A stretch of DNA of 64,000 bases. Source: Brevibacterium sp. RIT 803 (lineage in GTDB: Bacteria > Actinomycetota > Actinomycetes > Actinomycetales > Brevibacteriaceae). The notes beneath the pieces are model-generated. The model did no database searches. It saw only the letters and a program-made list of their open reading frames with translations, and was not told the origin of the DNA. The stretch lies in NCBI RefSeq assembly GCF_016892625.1, contig NZ_JAFEMW010000005.1, positions 124,001 to 188,000 on the forward strand, in the 5' to 3' direction. A program made the position numbers and the translations under genes. Below, piece after piece: positions 1 to 9,437 of this stretch (positions within the stretch are counted from its first letter, which is position 1; each line of letters opens with the position of its first letter).

Positions 1-1
1 A

Positions 2-898
2 GCGGAGGACGAGGAGATCATCGAACTGCTCCTCGAGCTTCCTCGGCAGAAGCGCCAGGCCAACCTGCTGTTCGCCGCTGCCCGCCACCTCGGCGCCGGT
101 GACGACCACCTCATGGCCGGTGACCACGGTTCCGCGAGCCTGCGCACCAGGCTGAAGGAGAACTGGCCGGCTACACGGGCACTCATGACTGCGCGGTCGA
201 CTCAGACCAATGAAGCCGGACGCTGTGCCGTGATCCTGCCAGCGCTGGACCGAATCGCCGCGCCTCTGTCGCTCATCGAGGTCGGCGCTTCTGCGGGACT
301 GTGCCTCTGCCCCGATCGTTACAGCTACATGTACACCACAGAGTCAGGGCCACTGGCCCTTCACCCCGAGGATGGCCCGAGCACTGTCGAACTCGCCTGC
401 GAAATGACGAATGCAACGCCGCCCGAGCGGATCCCCGACGTCGCGTGGCGAGCCGGAATCGATCTCAATCCGATCGACATCGCCGATGATGACCAGCAGG
501 AATGGCTACGCTCCCTGGTCTGGCCGGAGCACGGACTGCGCCGGGATCGCTTGACTGCCGCGGCCGCCCTTGTGTCCGCTGACCCGCCGAGGCTGGTGCC
601 GGGCGATCTGCTCGAGACCGTCGAATCCGTGCTGGCCGAGGCTCCCGCGCAGACGCAGAAAGTCGTATTCCACAGCGCAGTGCTCGCCTATGTCGAACCG
701 GCCGAACGCGAAGGTTTCGCCGCTCTCATGCGATCGCGTGATGATGTCGTGTGGATCAGCAATGAGGGAGGCAGAGTGCTGCCCGATATCGGAGCTCAGC
801 TTGACCGCGAACCGGACGGACGATTCGTGCTCGCTGTCAACGGACAGGCGATTGCGCTGACCGGGCCGCATGGGCAGAGCTTCGAGGGTCTGGGATGA
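2..898 (+). CDS. DUF2332 family protein, 5'-truncated by window edge
   Basis: The reading frame is open from base 2, so the gene begins outside the window. The ATG at 113 is internal: the residues before it (LPRQKRQANLLFAAARHLG) match the conserved N-terminal part of DUF2332 proteins. The visible part runs 298 residues and holds the family's EVGASAGLCL glycine-rich stretch and the WRAGIDLNPID segment, which resemble a degenerate SAM-methyltransferase core. No biochemical function is established for the family. It converges on the PucR gene with a 12-bp gap. Family call is by motif memory. Confidence 0.75.
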   Translation, partial: AEDEEIIELLLELPRQKRQANLLFAAARHLGAGDDHLMAGDHGSASLRTRLKENWPATRALMTARSTQTNEAGRCAVILPALDRIAAPLSLIEVGASAGLCLCPDRYSYMYTTESGPLALHPEDGPSTVELACEMTNATPPERIPDVAWRAGIDLNPIDIADDDQQEWLRSLVWPEHGLRRDRLTAAAALVSADPPRLVPGDLLETVESVLAEAPAQTQKVVFHSAVLAYVEPAEREGFAALMRSRDDVVWISNEGGRVLPDIGAQLDREPDGRFVLAVNGQAIALTGPHGQSFEGLG

Positions 899-910
899 CG
901 AAGTGGTTCA

Positions 911-2161
911 TCAGGCTATCGAAGAGCTGGTCGTATACAGCTTGCACATCCGCAGTGAGAACACCGCGCTGACGAGCTCTGCTACGCACAGCGGATCTTT
1001 CAGCGAGCGGCCCGTAAGTTCGTGCACCCGGCGGAGTCGATAGCGGACAGTGTTGGAGTGGCAGTACAGCTGTTCGGCGGCGCGCTCGGCCGACCCTTCA
1101 TTGTCGAAATAGGCAACGAGCGTGTCAAGCATCATCGACCGGTCCGCGGCCGGCAATTCCAAGACCCCACTGAGCACCTCATAGGCCAGCCGGCGCCCCT
1201 CATTCGGCTCACATGCGAGGAGCGCAGCCAAAGGACTCGAATTGAACTCACGCACCTCTGTCTGACCTGGTCGCAATGTCGACAGAGCTGTACGTGCCAG
1301 CTGAAGAGCACGCGGCGTCTCAGACAACGCCCTGTAAGGCGGGCTCACTCCTGCACGTACGCCGATGCTTGTCAGAACACCCAGGGCGGCTTCGTGCTGC
1401 TCGGAGTGCAGTGACACAACCCCGAGCTGCAGCGTCGGCGTCAGCTGCCAGCCAGAGACAATGCCCTGGTCCGCAAGCTTCCGTTCCACGTCGGCCAGAT
1501 CTCCGCCCGCCTGGTGACGTTTGTCGACAGCAACCACGATGAGATCCGCACCCGGGGCCAGGCCGAGCAATGTGGCCATTTCCCAGGAGCTGCAGTCCGG
1601 ACTCGGCCGGCCTGCGAGCAGCGACTCGACCAGAGCAGATCGTCGGCGCCCCTCTTCGGCGAGAAGCTCAGCTGATGCCGCCCGATAGGAATCAGTCAAC
1701 GCCGATGCGTGCGCATCCGCGACTGACCACAGCCGAGTTGCCACTGCGAAGATGGCTTCCGGGGCTTCACAATCGCCACCAGGCCTCGCCGCCTCAACCA
1801 GCGCGTCCCACAGAACGCCGAAGCTCAGATGGTTCGCCTGCAGGATCTCGGCCAGAGGAATTCCCTGCTGGGCTCGACGTCTGCCTGTCTCATGGGGCGC
1901 CGTCATCTGCAACGAGTTGTGACATTGGTTCATCGCGTTGACCGCGGCCCTCAGATTGTCCTCGATCGATCGGTGAAGGTCCTTCTGAAGAAGCGGATCT
2001 GCGCGTTCGTAGAGCGGAATTCGTTCGAGAATCAGGTCGTGGGCATCTGTGACAATGCGCGGCATCTGCGAATCAGCCCAATACACGAGTTGATCGGCAT
2101 CCGACATCGTCAGCGCTCCCGCCGGCCAGCTCATCTCTGAAAGGTGCAACTCTGTACCCAT
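911..2161 (-). CDS. PucR-type helix-turn-helix transcriptional regulator
   Basis: 416 residues. The N-terminal half is an alpha-helical ligand or effector region. A central GGDEF-like PucR segment follows (around 170-290). The C-terminal 60 residues carry the HTH_30 signature, with AAEQLYCHSNTVRYRLRRV as the recognition helix region. PucR proteins regulate catabolic genes such as purine degradation, usually a neighbouring one. Here the neighbours are DUF2332 and a secreted protein, so the target is not obvious. ATG start with a weak GAGG upstream. A second PucR regulator lies at 9438-10607; the two are only distantly alike outside the HTH. Confidence 0.85.
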   Translation of the reverse strand: MGTELHLSEMSWPAGALTMSDADQLVYWADSQMPRIVTDAHDLILERIPLYERADPLLQKDLHRSIEDNLRAAVNAMNQCHNSLQMTAPHETGRRRAQQGIPLAEILQANHLSFGVLWDALVEAARPGGDCEAPEAIFAVATRLWSVADAHASALTDSYRAASAELLAEEGRRRSALVESLLAGRPSPDCSSWEMATLLGLAPGADLIVVAVDKRHQAGGDLADVERKLADQGIVSGWQLTPTLQLGVVSLHSEQHEAALGVLTSIGVRAGVSPPYRALSETPRALQLARTALSTLRPGQTEVREFNSSPLAALLACEPNEGRRLAYEVLSGVLELPAADRSMMLDTLVAYFDNEGSAERAAEQLYCHSNTVRYRLRRVHELTGRSLKDPLCVAELVSAVFSLRMCKLYTTSSSIA

Positions 2162-2604
2162 TCCTCAACCTCGCGTCCAACCGATGTGTACCGATAGTAC
2201 AAGTTTCAAGCTAGTCATGCACGCATGATCCCGGGTTACCGTCACATTCGACCCAAGGACAATTCACCTTGATTTCCCCTGCAGAAAAGCCGTTATCTGT
2301 GTACGTACTTTACGTACGCGAAAAACACCGGAAGGACGGTCACGAAAATACCTCGATTCAGGTGGATAAATCAATGAGAAAGATCAACTATGACGCAGAA
2401 TCTGAGATCTCCGGTCGCTACCCAACAATTGTTGCACATCACAATCAGGCTTGTTCTTCGTGTCAAAGTTGAATGGAACTCTCAAAATCTCTGGACACGG
2501 CCTGAGTGTTTCGGAAGTATGTCCTGTGGGTAACGCTCGTTGGTGCATATGCCGACATCTGAGGGGGCGGTCCAAACAACGAGCGGTACTTTGGAGGTAA
2601 ATTC
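2162..2604. other. intergenic stretch with a GTACGTA palindrome
   Basis: 443 bp between the divergent PucR gene and the secreted-protein gene, more AT-rich than the surrounding coding DNA. It contains a perfect inverted repeat, GTACGTA-CTT-TACGTAC, at 2301-2317 that could be an operator. A short open frame at 2269-2472 has no recognisable homology, no good ribosome site and odd composition, so I do not call it. Nothing else identifiable. Confidence 0.4.
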
Positions 2605-4248
2605 GTGTCTCACCACGTGCAATCACGTCCCCACGATGGTCATCGAAAGAGAAAGATGGTTCTCAGGCGAATTCTGCCTGGCGTGGCCGTCGGAGTCGCG
2701 GGTACATTGCTGGCTTCGACCGCCGTATCGGCACAGGGCGTGAAAGCCAATGAGCCGACGGAAGCCGGAGCCAGCGTCGCAGGCATGACTCTAGACTCGA
2801 AAGAACTTGTCGCACTGGGTAAGTCCAAGGCCGCGTCCATATCGGATCCGGGCCCGAACCGAGAGGCTTTCAACGGCGCCATCGGCGGCGACGAGGTCGT
2901 CGATTTCGGTGCAGGCTACGAGATCCCGCTCGATGATTTTCTCAGCTTCGGTGAAGCCGGCGCCATCCACAGCGAATCCACCGCCGCCGACTCCAAGAAC
3001 GGCAAGGCCGTCACCGGAATCGTCGGCGCCGACGGTGGGCTCACACTCGACGGCAAAGACAGCGACTTCGGCACCGCGAGCGTCGACCTCCTTTCGCTGG
3101 TCGATGCCACCGGAAAGTCTGATGTCACCGACGGACTCATCGACCAGGCTGACTTGAACTTCGGTCTCGGCGGCGCCTGGGTCGAGGCAGTGGACGGCGA
3201 ACTCCAGGATCCAGACGGTGTGGGCGGATACGGGCAGTACCGCGTCGGTGACGCAAAGCTCAATCTGCACTCCCCCGCCATCGAAGATGCCGGCGACGGA
3301 GTGTCGGACGCCGCAGGTCAGATGGAAGACGAAGTGGCCGACAAGGTCAACGACGCGCTCGGACTCGGCAAAGCCCTCCCGGGAATGAAGGTCGACACGA
3401 CCGTCACCTCCAACATCGAGGAAGACGTCCTCGATGCGATCCTGCGTGAACCGATCAAGACCGATGACGGACTCGCCACAATCGACCTTGGAAAGGGCTC
3501 GGTGGAGGTCGACCTCGCCCGCCTCGGCGGCAACGACGACGGCGTGACCGATCGTCCGGTCGGAATCAACAACCAGGACCCGAACTCCGAGCTGATCGAC
3601 GATGAGACATACCCGCTCATCGCCAGCAGCATCCATGACGCCATTGAGAAGGTCATCGACGTCGCAGTGGACACAGCGATCGAATCGTTGCGCAGCGCGA
3701 AAGTGAACGTTGATATCACCGCTATCGATGGAACCACCGCCGGATGGGACATGGACCTCACCGGAAAGGTCAGCAACTACGACTGCAAACCTTCGGGTGC
3801 AACAGGATCGGTATCCTGCACAACGATCGACGGCGTGATGAACACGATGAAGACCGTCACAGGCCCGATCTATGACAAACTCTCGGACCCATCAGGCCTG
3901 CTGTACAAGGCATTCACCACGATCAAGACCGACATGATGACGGTCCCGATCCGCGCGGCAGTTGATCCATTCCTCGAGCTGCTGGCTGATAACCTCGTTT
4001 CGCTGCAGATCAACCACCAGGAGACAACTGAGTGCACGACCGCGGACGGTGAAAAGGTCGTCAGCGGCGTGGACGTCTCCGCCCTGAGCCTCGGCGTTGC
4101 CGGCGGCAAGTCACGGATGGGCTTCGGCAACGCTGGAGTCCGCACCGACCCTTGCGGCGAGTCAGCAGACGCCGTCGAGCCGGGACCGGTCGAGCCGCAC
4201 AGCGACAGGTCGATGTTCGACCCACGCAATCTGTTCCCTGGCTTGTGA
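2605..4248 (+). CDS. secreted choice-of-anchor G-like protein
   Basis: 547 residues. A long n-region (HRKRKMVLRRILPG) precedes a hydrophobic core and an A-x-A-type cleavage site near residue 45 (VSAQG), so the product is exported. The mature part is acidic, Asp/Gly-rich and repetitive, with FGAGYEIPLDDFLSFGEAGA near the N-terminus, as in actinobacterial proteins labelled choice-of-anchor G. The expected C-terminal anchor is not evident: it ends in a short Pro/Arg-containing tail. GTG start chosen for the GGAGGT site at 2593-2598; an ATG at 2656 would keep the signal peptide too. Function unknown, surface or wall-associated by inference. Confidence 0.6.
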   Translation: MSHHVQSRPHDGHRKRKMVLRRILPGVAVGVAGTLLASTAVSAQGVKANEPTEAGASVAGMTLDSKELVALGKSKAASISDPGPNREAFNGAIGGDEVVDFGAGYEIPLDDFLSFGEAGAIHSESTAADSKNGKAVTGIVGADGGLTLDGKDSDFGTASVDLLSLVDATGKSDVTDGLIDQADLNFGLGGAWVEAVDGELQDPDGVGGYGQYRVGDAKLNLHSPAIEDAGDGVSDAAGQMEDEVADKVNDALGLGKALPGMKVDTTVTSNIEEDVLDAILREPIKTDDGLATIDLGKGSVEVDLARLGGNDDGVTDRPVGINNQDPNSELIDDETYPLIASSIHDAIEKVIDVAVDTAIESLRSAKVNVDITAIDGTTAGWDMDLTGKVSNYDCKPSGATGSVSCTTIDGVMNTMKTVTGPIYDKLSDPSGLLYKAFTTIKTDMMTVPIRAAVDPFLELLADNLVSLQINHQETTECTTADGEKVVSGVDVSALSLGVAGGKSRMGFGNAGVRTDPCGESADAVEPGPVEPHSDRSMFDPRNLFPGL

Positions 4249-4358
4249 GACTCGAGACAGCTGCTGATCGCGATGCCAGCCATCGCTTTCGACACAGATG
4301 CAGTACACGCGTTCACGAACACAGCGAATGCATGACGCTCATCGCACGATGAGCACCC

Positions 4359-4395
4359 GAGTGGTGGCGACACATTCCATGTGCCGCCACCACTC
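4359..4395 (+). terminator. hairpin after secreted-protein gene
   Basis: GAGTGGTGGCG pairs perfectly with CGCCACCACTC, with an inner CACAT/ATGTG stem and a 3-nt loop. It lies 110 bp after the stop codon at 4248 and is followed by a short mixed T tract (CCATTTGTCC). Likely transcription terminator for the upstream gene. Confidence 0.65.
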
Positions 4396-4440
4396 CCATT
4401 TGTCCATCAGATACCGCCGGGAAAGACGAGCTGAGCACCC

Positions 4441-5808
4441 TTGAGTAGACATGCCTACACGTACAGACGTCTGCTGCGAATCGTGGCAGGGGGACTCTGT
4501 CTCATCTTCTTCGTCACGGCGTGCACTCGAGGTGACACCTCACCGAAAGATGCGAAGACCGCGGATTCCTCTGCAGTCGCCTCAAGCAGCTGCAAGGAGC
4601 CCGCGAAGAAGGTCTCACAGACCTTATCCAGCGGAGCGACCTGGACGATGTGCTGGGGTGTCCATCCCGACTTCGGCCTCAGTCTCTCCGAAGTCTTCAT
4701 CGCACCCCCCGGCAAGGACCCGATCAGAATCATCGATTCTGCCTCCATCGCTCAACTGGAAGTCCCGTACGACACAGGAAAGCGCAATACATCCGATATC
4801 ACTGCGGCCGGCTTCGGCGGCCGCAAGATGAAGACGCTGAAAGCCGATGCTTGTGCGGGAGACCTGAATTCGATGGAGATCCCGAAGATCGGCGACGGCA
4901 AGTACGGAGAAAGTGAGACACGCAATGTCCTGTGCACCGAGGTCATCGACGACGGACTCGCCTATCATTCGAGTGATCTCGTAGCACCTGCCTCCGACCG
5001 AAAGAACGCCTTGCGACTGTCGACGGTTTCGCGGGTGGGCTGGTACGAGTACGTCTCTCAGTACACGTTCGGCTCGGATGGATCCATCGACGTGCAGCTT
5101 GGAGCAACCGGCGACCTCTCCCCTGCCGACTACACGGACAAGGACCACGGCTGGGACGTCGGAGACGATGAACATGCGGCAAGTCATTCGCATAACGCCG
5201 TCTGGAAAGTCCGTTGGGGACTCGGAGGCGAAGGCGGAATGAAGGCGCAGCAGTTCGACGCCACACCGACGGGCGAATCCGGACCGGAATCACCGATCAT
5301 GACCGGAAAGCTCAAGGATATCGAGCACCCGGCCCTCGCACGATGGCAGGACCGCCGTTGGTGGCGAGTCCTCAACCCCGATGTACTCAACGACGACGGC
5401 CATCCCATCTCCTACGAGATCGATACCGGAAAGTCGGACTCATTCGAGTTCGTCGATGACGTCGAACATGCCCACTCCCACGGGGAAGAACCCGGGTACG
5501 ACGTCGGCTTCACGAACTTCAACGATTGCGAACAGTATGCGACGAACAATCGAGGAGATTGCGGCCGTGGAGTCCCTGAGTTCGTCGATGACGGCAAGGG
5601 GCAGAAGCTCGATGACGTCGTGTCGTGGGTCGCTGTCGGATTCCATCATGTCCCCCGTGATGAAGAGCAGTCGCCCATGGAGATGCACTGGCAGGGGTTC
5701 AAACTGCTCCCCCGTGATCTCACCGCGCAACGATTCGACATTCCCGAAGGACATGAAGAGGTGAATGGCGTTCCCGACTCCGAATGGAATCAGGAACCGA
5801 CGAATTAA
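4441..5808 (+). CDS. lipoprotein with copper-amine-oxidase-like catalytic domain
   Basis: 455 residues. Lipoprotein signal with lipobox VTAC (Cys28). From about residue 90 the chain follows the catalytic beta-sandwich of copper amine oxidases: an LNSMEIP segment, a CTEVIDDGLAYHSSD segment, the cofactor strand, then an H-x-H pair (His249, His251) and a C-terminal GFHHVPRDEEQSPMEMHW (His402/403) like the family's H-x-PR-x-ED-x-PVM copper ligand block. The tyrosine that becomes topaquinone would be Tyr202, but the consensus N-Y-D/E reads W-Y-E. An Asp at the catalytic-base position (SDI, near 117) seems retained. The usual N-terminal N2/N3 domains are missing. TTG start; activity uncertain. Confidence 0.6.
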   Translation: MSRHAYTYRRLLRIVAGGLCLIFFVTACTRGDTSPKDAKTADSSAVASSSCKEPAKKVSQTLSSGATWTMCWGVHPDFGLSLSEVFIAPPGKDPIRIIDSASIAQLEVPYDTGKRNTSDITAAGFGGRKMKTLKADACAGDLNSMEIPKIGDGKYGESETRNVLCTEVIDDGLAYHSSDLVAPASDRKNALRLSTVSRVGWYEYVSQYTFGSDGSIDVQLGATGDLSPADYTDKDHGWDVGDDEHAASHSHNAVWKVRWGLGGEGGMKAQQFDATPTGESGPESPIMTGKLKDIEHPALARWQDRRWWRVLNPDVLNDDGHPISYEIDTGKSDSFEFVDDVEHAHSHGEEPGYDVGFTNFNDCEQYATNNRGDCGRGVPEFVDDGKGQKLDDVVSWVAVGFHHVPRDEEQSPMEMHWQGFKLLPRDLTAQRFDIPEGHEEVNGVPDSEWNQEPTN

Positions 5809-5997
5809 TTAGCTACTGTTTAGTAGATAATGGAGAATTTGCCGCTTGGGGCCTGGTGGATTGACTGGGGGAGATCGTCTTGAGGAACGAGATTAGTATT
5901 GCGCGGAAATTGCGTTACAAGGTAGGCTGATTTTGCTGACTTAGCATATTAGCTACTTGGCAATCGCATGAAAGTACCTCAGAGCGGAAATGCGATA

Positions 5998-6035
5998 ACT
6001 CCTGAGCGCACGCAGCTTCCCGTGCGCTCAGGAGT
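5998..6035 (+). terminator. strong intrinsic terminator
   Basis: A 15-bp perfect stem (ACTCCTGAGCGCACG with its complement) and an 8-nt loop, followed by TCCTAATTTTTATT. It sits between the lipoprotein gene and the convergent SulP gene, and the T tract is on the + side, so it ends + strand transcripts about 190 bp after the stop. The 190 bp between are AT-rich and hold no gene. Confidence 0.85.
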
Positions 6036-6089
6036 CCTAATTTTTATTAACTACATCCGATTTATACCAATGATGTGGAAAGACCAGAG

Positions 6090-7613
6090 CTACGAGAGGC
6101 CCTGACCGCCGAGGCGGGCCCGCATTCTGACACTGGCATCGTTGAGCCCCACAATCTCTACGTGCTTTCCATAGTGTTCGTACTTATCGGTCACAGAGTC
6201 CAATGCAGCGATCGTCGACGCATCCCAGAGATGGGACTGGTGCATGTCGATGACGACGTGCTCAGGGTCTTCGGCGTAGTCGAACATCGTGTACAGGTCG
6301 TTGGAGGATGCAAAGAACAGTTCACCGTTGACGGTGTAGCGGGCACTCGGACGTCCATCAGATTCCACGATCTCACGGTTGACGCTGACGAAGTGCGCCA
6401 CCCGATTGGCGAAGGCGACCATGGCCACGAGCACACCGAGAATCACTCCGATTGCCAGGTTGTTCGTCCATACAGTCGCAATCACGGTGACCAGCATGAC
6501 GGTGATCTCTGACTTCGGCATCCGCTTGAGAGTGCTGGGGCGGATGGAGTGCCAGTCGAAGGTCGCCCAGCACACGAAGATCATGACCGCTACCAGCGCG
6601 GCCATGGGAATCAGCGCAACGATGTCGCCGAGGACGACGACGAGGATGAGCAGGAAGACACCGGCGCAGAACGTCGAGATCCGTGTCCGAGCCCCCGAGG
6701 CACGCACGTTGATCATGGTCTGACCGATCATCGCGCAGCCGCCCATGCCGCCGAAGAGCCCGGTGACGATGTTGGCCACGCCCTGCGCCCAGGACTCACG
6801 AGTCTTGTCCGAACGGGTATCGGTGACATCGTCGACGAGTTTGGCCGTCATCAGTGATTCGAGCAGACCGACCAGGGCCATCGCCACCGCATAGGGGGCG
6901 ATGATCTTCAGCGTCTCAAGTGTCAGCGGCACCTGCGGAACAAGGAGGGTCGGCAGCGACTCAGGCAGCTGGCCCTTGTCACCCACATTGGGAACATCCC
7001 AGGCGAAGAGCACGACGAGAAGGGTCAAGACGACGATGGCGACCAGGGGCGCCGGCACGATGGACGTGAACTTCGGGAGGACGAAGACGATGATGAGGCC
7101 GAGCAGGCACAGCGGGTAGACCAGCCACGGGACGTCGAGGAGTTCGGGCACCTGGGCCATGAAGATGAGAATGGCCAGGGCGTTGACGAATCCGACCATG
7201 ACTTGTCGCGGGATGAATCGCATGAGACGGGCGACCCCGACCAGTGCCAGAATTACCTGAATCAGACCTGCCAGGATGACGGTGGCGATGAAGTAATCGG
7301 TGCCGTGCGAGGCCACCAAGGGCGCGATGACGAGCGCCACTGCACCGGTCGCCGCGGAGATCATTGCCGGGCGACCGCCGAGGATCGCCACGGTCACGGC
7401 CATCGTGAATGATGCGAAGAGTCCGACTCGCGGGTCCACCCCGGCGATGACGGAGAAGGCGATCGCTTCGGGGATGAGCGCCAGACCGACGACGAGCCCG
7501 CCCAGAATCTCGGTCTTGAGCCAACCGGGTCGCTTCAGCGTCCGGAGCACACTTTGGCGCTCCTCCGGTGTCGGAGTGTGCCGTGCACTGTCTGGGGGCA
7601 GGGTGGTGGGCAC
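6090..7613 (-). CDS. SulP-family inorganic anion transporter with STAS domain
   Basis: 507 residues. The first 400 hold about 10-12 membrane segments with the SulP features [34 protein letters not shown] and [20 protein letters not shown]. Residues about 420-500 form a STAS domain ([21 protein letters not shown]). SulP members carry sulfate, bicarbonate or other anions; the substrate here cannot be read off. GTG start with AGGAGC upstream. It is divergent from a MerR regulator whose gene shares the intergenic dyad at 7701-7727, which overlaps a TTGCAC-18-TAATGT promoter candidate reading toward this gene. Confidence 0.88.
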   Translation of the reverse strand: MPTTLPPDSARHTPTPEERQSVLRTLKRPGWLKTEILGGLVVGLALIPEAIAFSVIAGVDPRVGLFASFTMAVTVAILGGRPAMISAATGAVALVIAPLVASHGTDYFIATVILAGLIQVILALVGVARLMRFIPRQVMVGFVNALAILIFMAQVPELLDVPWLVYPLCLLGLIIVFVLPKFTSIVPAPLVAIVVLTLLVVLFAWDVPNVGDKGQLPESLPTLLVPQVPLTLETLKIIAPYAVAMALVGLLESLMTAKLVDDVTDTRSDKTRESWAQGVANIVTGLFGGMGGCAMIGQTMINVRASGARTRISTFCAGVFLLILVVVLGDIVALIPMAALVAVMIFVCWATFDWHSIRPSTLKRMPKSEITVMLVTVIATVWTNNLAIGVILGVLVAMVAFANRVAHFVSVNREIVESDGRPSARYTVNGELFFASSNDLYTMFDYAEDPEHVVIDMHQSHLWDASTIAALDSVTDKYEHYGKHVEIVGLNDASVRMRARLGGQGLS

Positions 7614-7700
7614 AAGGGGCTCCTACAGGCAGGAAGAAGACGGGAAATGAGTTGGTACCGGGAGTCGTCACGAACCTTCACGGGACGTCAGAGTTCGAAA

Positions 7701-7727
7701 CCAACATTAACGTTGCGTTAAGGTTGG
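7701..7727. promoter_or_regulatory. MerR-type operator between sulP and merR
   Basis: Inverted repeat CCAACATTAACG-TTG-CGTTAAGGTTGG, 11 of 12 arm bases complementary. On the minus strand TTGCAC (7733-7728) and TAATGT (7709-7704) flank most of it with an 18-bp spacer, as at MerR-controlled promoters. Inferred control of the SulP transporter by the adjacent MerR protein. Confidence 0.6.
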
Positions 7728-7827
7728 TGCAAACCAGTTCCTGCGGCTGGCACAGGACTGGAGCGTGACCACAGCGAGTCGGGCACAACGCTGGAGCGAG
7801 ACCGGAGGCGAAGAAAGGGTGCGTGGC

Positions 7828-8196
7828 ATGCACATCGGCGAGATGACGGAGAAGTCGGGCCTGTCCTCACGGACTCTGCGACATTACGAAGACATCGGGC
7901 TCATTCCTGCCACGGGCAGGACCGAGGGTGGTTTCCGCGTCTACACCGATGAGGACTTCCGTCGCCTGATGACGATTCGGCGGATGAAGGCCCTCAGCTA
8001 TTCCACCGTCGAGATGGGTGAGCTGCTGGCCCACCTGGACATCCTGGAGGGCGACTCTCCCGAGGAACAGCGAATCGAGGCTCGGCGAATACTGATGGCA
8101 CTGCTCGACGATGCCGATGCCAGACGTGAGAAACTCGCCCGACAGGTCGAACGCGCCGACGAGTTCCTCGGCATCCTCCGTCATCGCCTCGGCTGA
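7828..8196 (+). CDS. MerR-family transcriptional regulator
   Basis: 122 residues from the ATG. N-terminal winged helix MHIGEMTEKSGLSSRTLRHYEDIGL with the MerR wing (GGFRVYTDEDFRRL), then a coiled-coil dimerisation helix rich in Arg/Glu. No C-terminal cysteine cluster, so not a classic metal sensor. Start chosen at 7828 for the AAAGGG site and the typical MxIGE beginning; GTG at 7819 is also possible. Divergent from the SulP transporter and the likely controller of it. Confidence 0.8.
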   Translation: MHIGEMTEKSGLSSRTLRHYEDIGLIPATGRTEGGFRVYTDEDFRRLMTIRRMKALSYSTVEMGELLAHLDILEGDSPEEQRIEARRILMALLDDADARREKLARQVERADEFLGILRHRLG

Positions 8197-8247
8197 GCAA
8201 CCACTGCTCGCGACTGACTTAGCAGGGATCCCCCGGCCCCGACTCAC

Positions 8248-9297
8248 TCACCTATCCGGCGTCCACCCCAGCTTCGGGCCGATCTCGGTCGCGAGTTGGT
8301 GCAGGATGTGCTTCCAATCCTCGAGTTCGAACTCGAAGGGCAGCTCGAAGAGGTAGTCATCGGACTGCCCGAACGCCGGATCGCTGAGCAGCCGATCGAC
8401 GATCTCCTCGTTCGACCCCAGCACATCGGTGGCGATGATCGTATTCTTCCCGTGGATCTTCTTCGTCCGCGGAGTCCTGGCCTCCGCATAGTCGCGATAC
8501 TTCCTCACCTGATGGGGGTTGGCACCATCGGTGGGGACGATGACCCGGGCAATGCTGACTCGACCTTCGCCAGCCGAGCCTTCAGCTCCGGTGCCACCGG
8601 TCCTGGCCTTGCGGAAGGTCTCGATCTGGTTGGCCTGGTTGAGCGAGAAGTCCTCGATGCCGTCCTCGGCGGAGGAGATGTTGCTCATCAGCCAGTTGAG
8701 CCCGGCACCTCCGGCCCAGGTGGCTGATTTCAGAGAACCACCGCCATACCAGAGCCTGTCCGAGAGCCCTGGTGAGTTCGGTTCGACGCGTTCGGAATCG
8801 ATGTCTCCCCCGAACCCCTGGTACTCGGGCTTCTCTCGCACTGGAGCTCCGGCAAGGAAGTCCCTCAGCCGTTCGATGCGTCTGTAGCTGAAATCGCTGC
8901 CACGCCAACCCTCATCGAAGACCAGGTCGTTGACCTCCTCGGCGAATGCAGGAGGATGCACACTCAGCCCGGGAAGCACTCGCCCTCCGGAGAGCACATC
9001 GGCGACAGCGAGGTCTTCGGCCAGGCGGTACGGGTTCTCATGTCCGACGGGAATCACTGCGCTCCCCAAGCCGATGCGCTCCGTATGCTGGGCCAGCGCG
9101 GAGAAGTACACCGCTGGAGACGGCAGACCGTACTGCATATGCCGGGTGCGCACCCACCCACTGTCGAGGCCCAGCTCCTCTGCAAACCTGAAGAGTTCGA
9201 TGCCCTCCTGCAGCCCCCGTGTCGGGTCGCTGCGATCAAAGGGAACCAGATGGATGAAGCCCAGGTGATCGAATGGCCGTGTCGTCTGTGTGCTCAC
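8248..9297 (-). CDS. LLM-class flavin-dependent oxidoreductase
   Basis: 349 residues of the bacterial luciferase-like TIM barrel family. N-terminal beta strand DHLGFIHLVPF, then ELFRFAEELGLDSGWVRTRHMQYGLPSP, an IGLGSAVIPVGHENPYRLAEDLAVADVLSGGR block typical of the flavin site, and LSDRLWYGGGSLKSATWAGGAGLNWLMSN in the second half. Such enzymes use reduced FMN or F420 with small organic substrates; the substrate is not predictable. GTG start with GGGGAG 6 nt upstream. Same strand as, but separated by 140 bp from, the PucR gene behind it. Confidence 0.82.
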   Translation of the reverse strand: MSTQTTRPFDHLGFIHLVPFDRSDPTRGLQEGIELFRFAEELGLDSGWVRTRHMQYGLPSPAVYFSALAQHTERIGLGSAVIPVGHENPYRLAEDLAVADVLSGGRVLPGLSVHPPAFAEEVNDLVFDEGWRGSDFSYRRIERLRDFLAGAPVREKPEYQGFGGDIDSERVEPNSPGLSDRLWYGGGSLKSATWAGGAGLNWLMSNISSAEDGIEDFSLNQANQIETFRKARTGGTGAEGSAGEGRVSIARVIVPTDGANPHQVRKYRDYAEARTPRTKKIHGKNTIIATDVLGSNEEIVDRLLSDPAFGQSDDYLFELPFEFELEDWKHILHQLATEIGPKLGWTPDR

Positions 9298-9437
9298 GAT
9301 ATCTCCCCATGACGTCTCGCTGAGGCGCCCACCTCAGGTAGTTGAACTATCAATTCATACCAGCATCGCCTGAACATCGACCGTCATACCGACGCATTCG
9401 CGAGCTCGCATCCTCATCTCCGTGACGGCGCCGGCGT

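Noticed and set aside
2269..2472. 67-codon frame upstream of the secreted protein
   Set aside because: No ribosome site, no homology, composition unlike coding DNA here.
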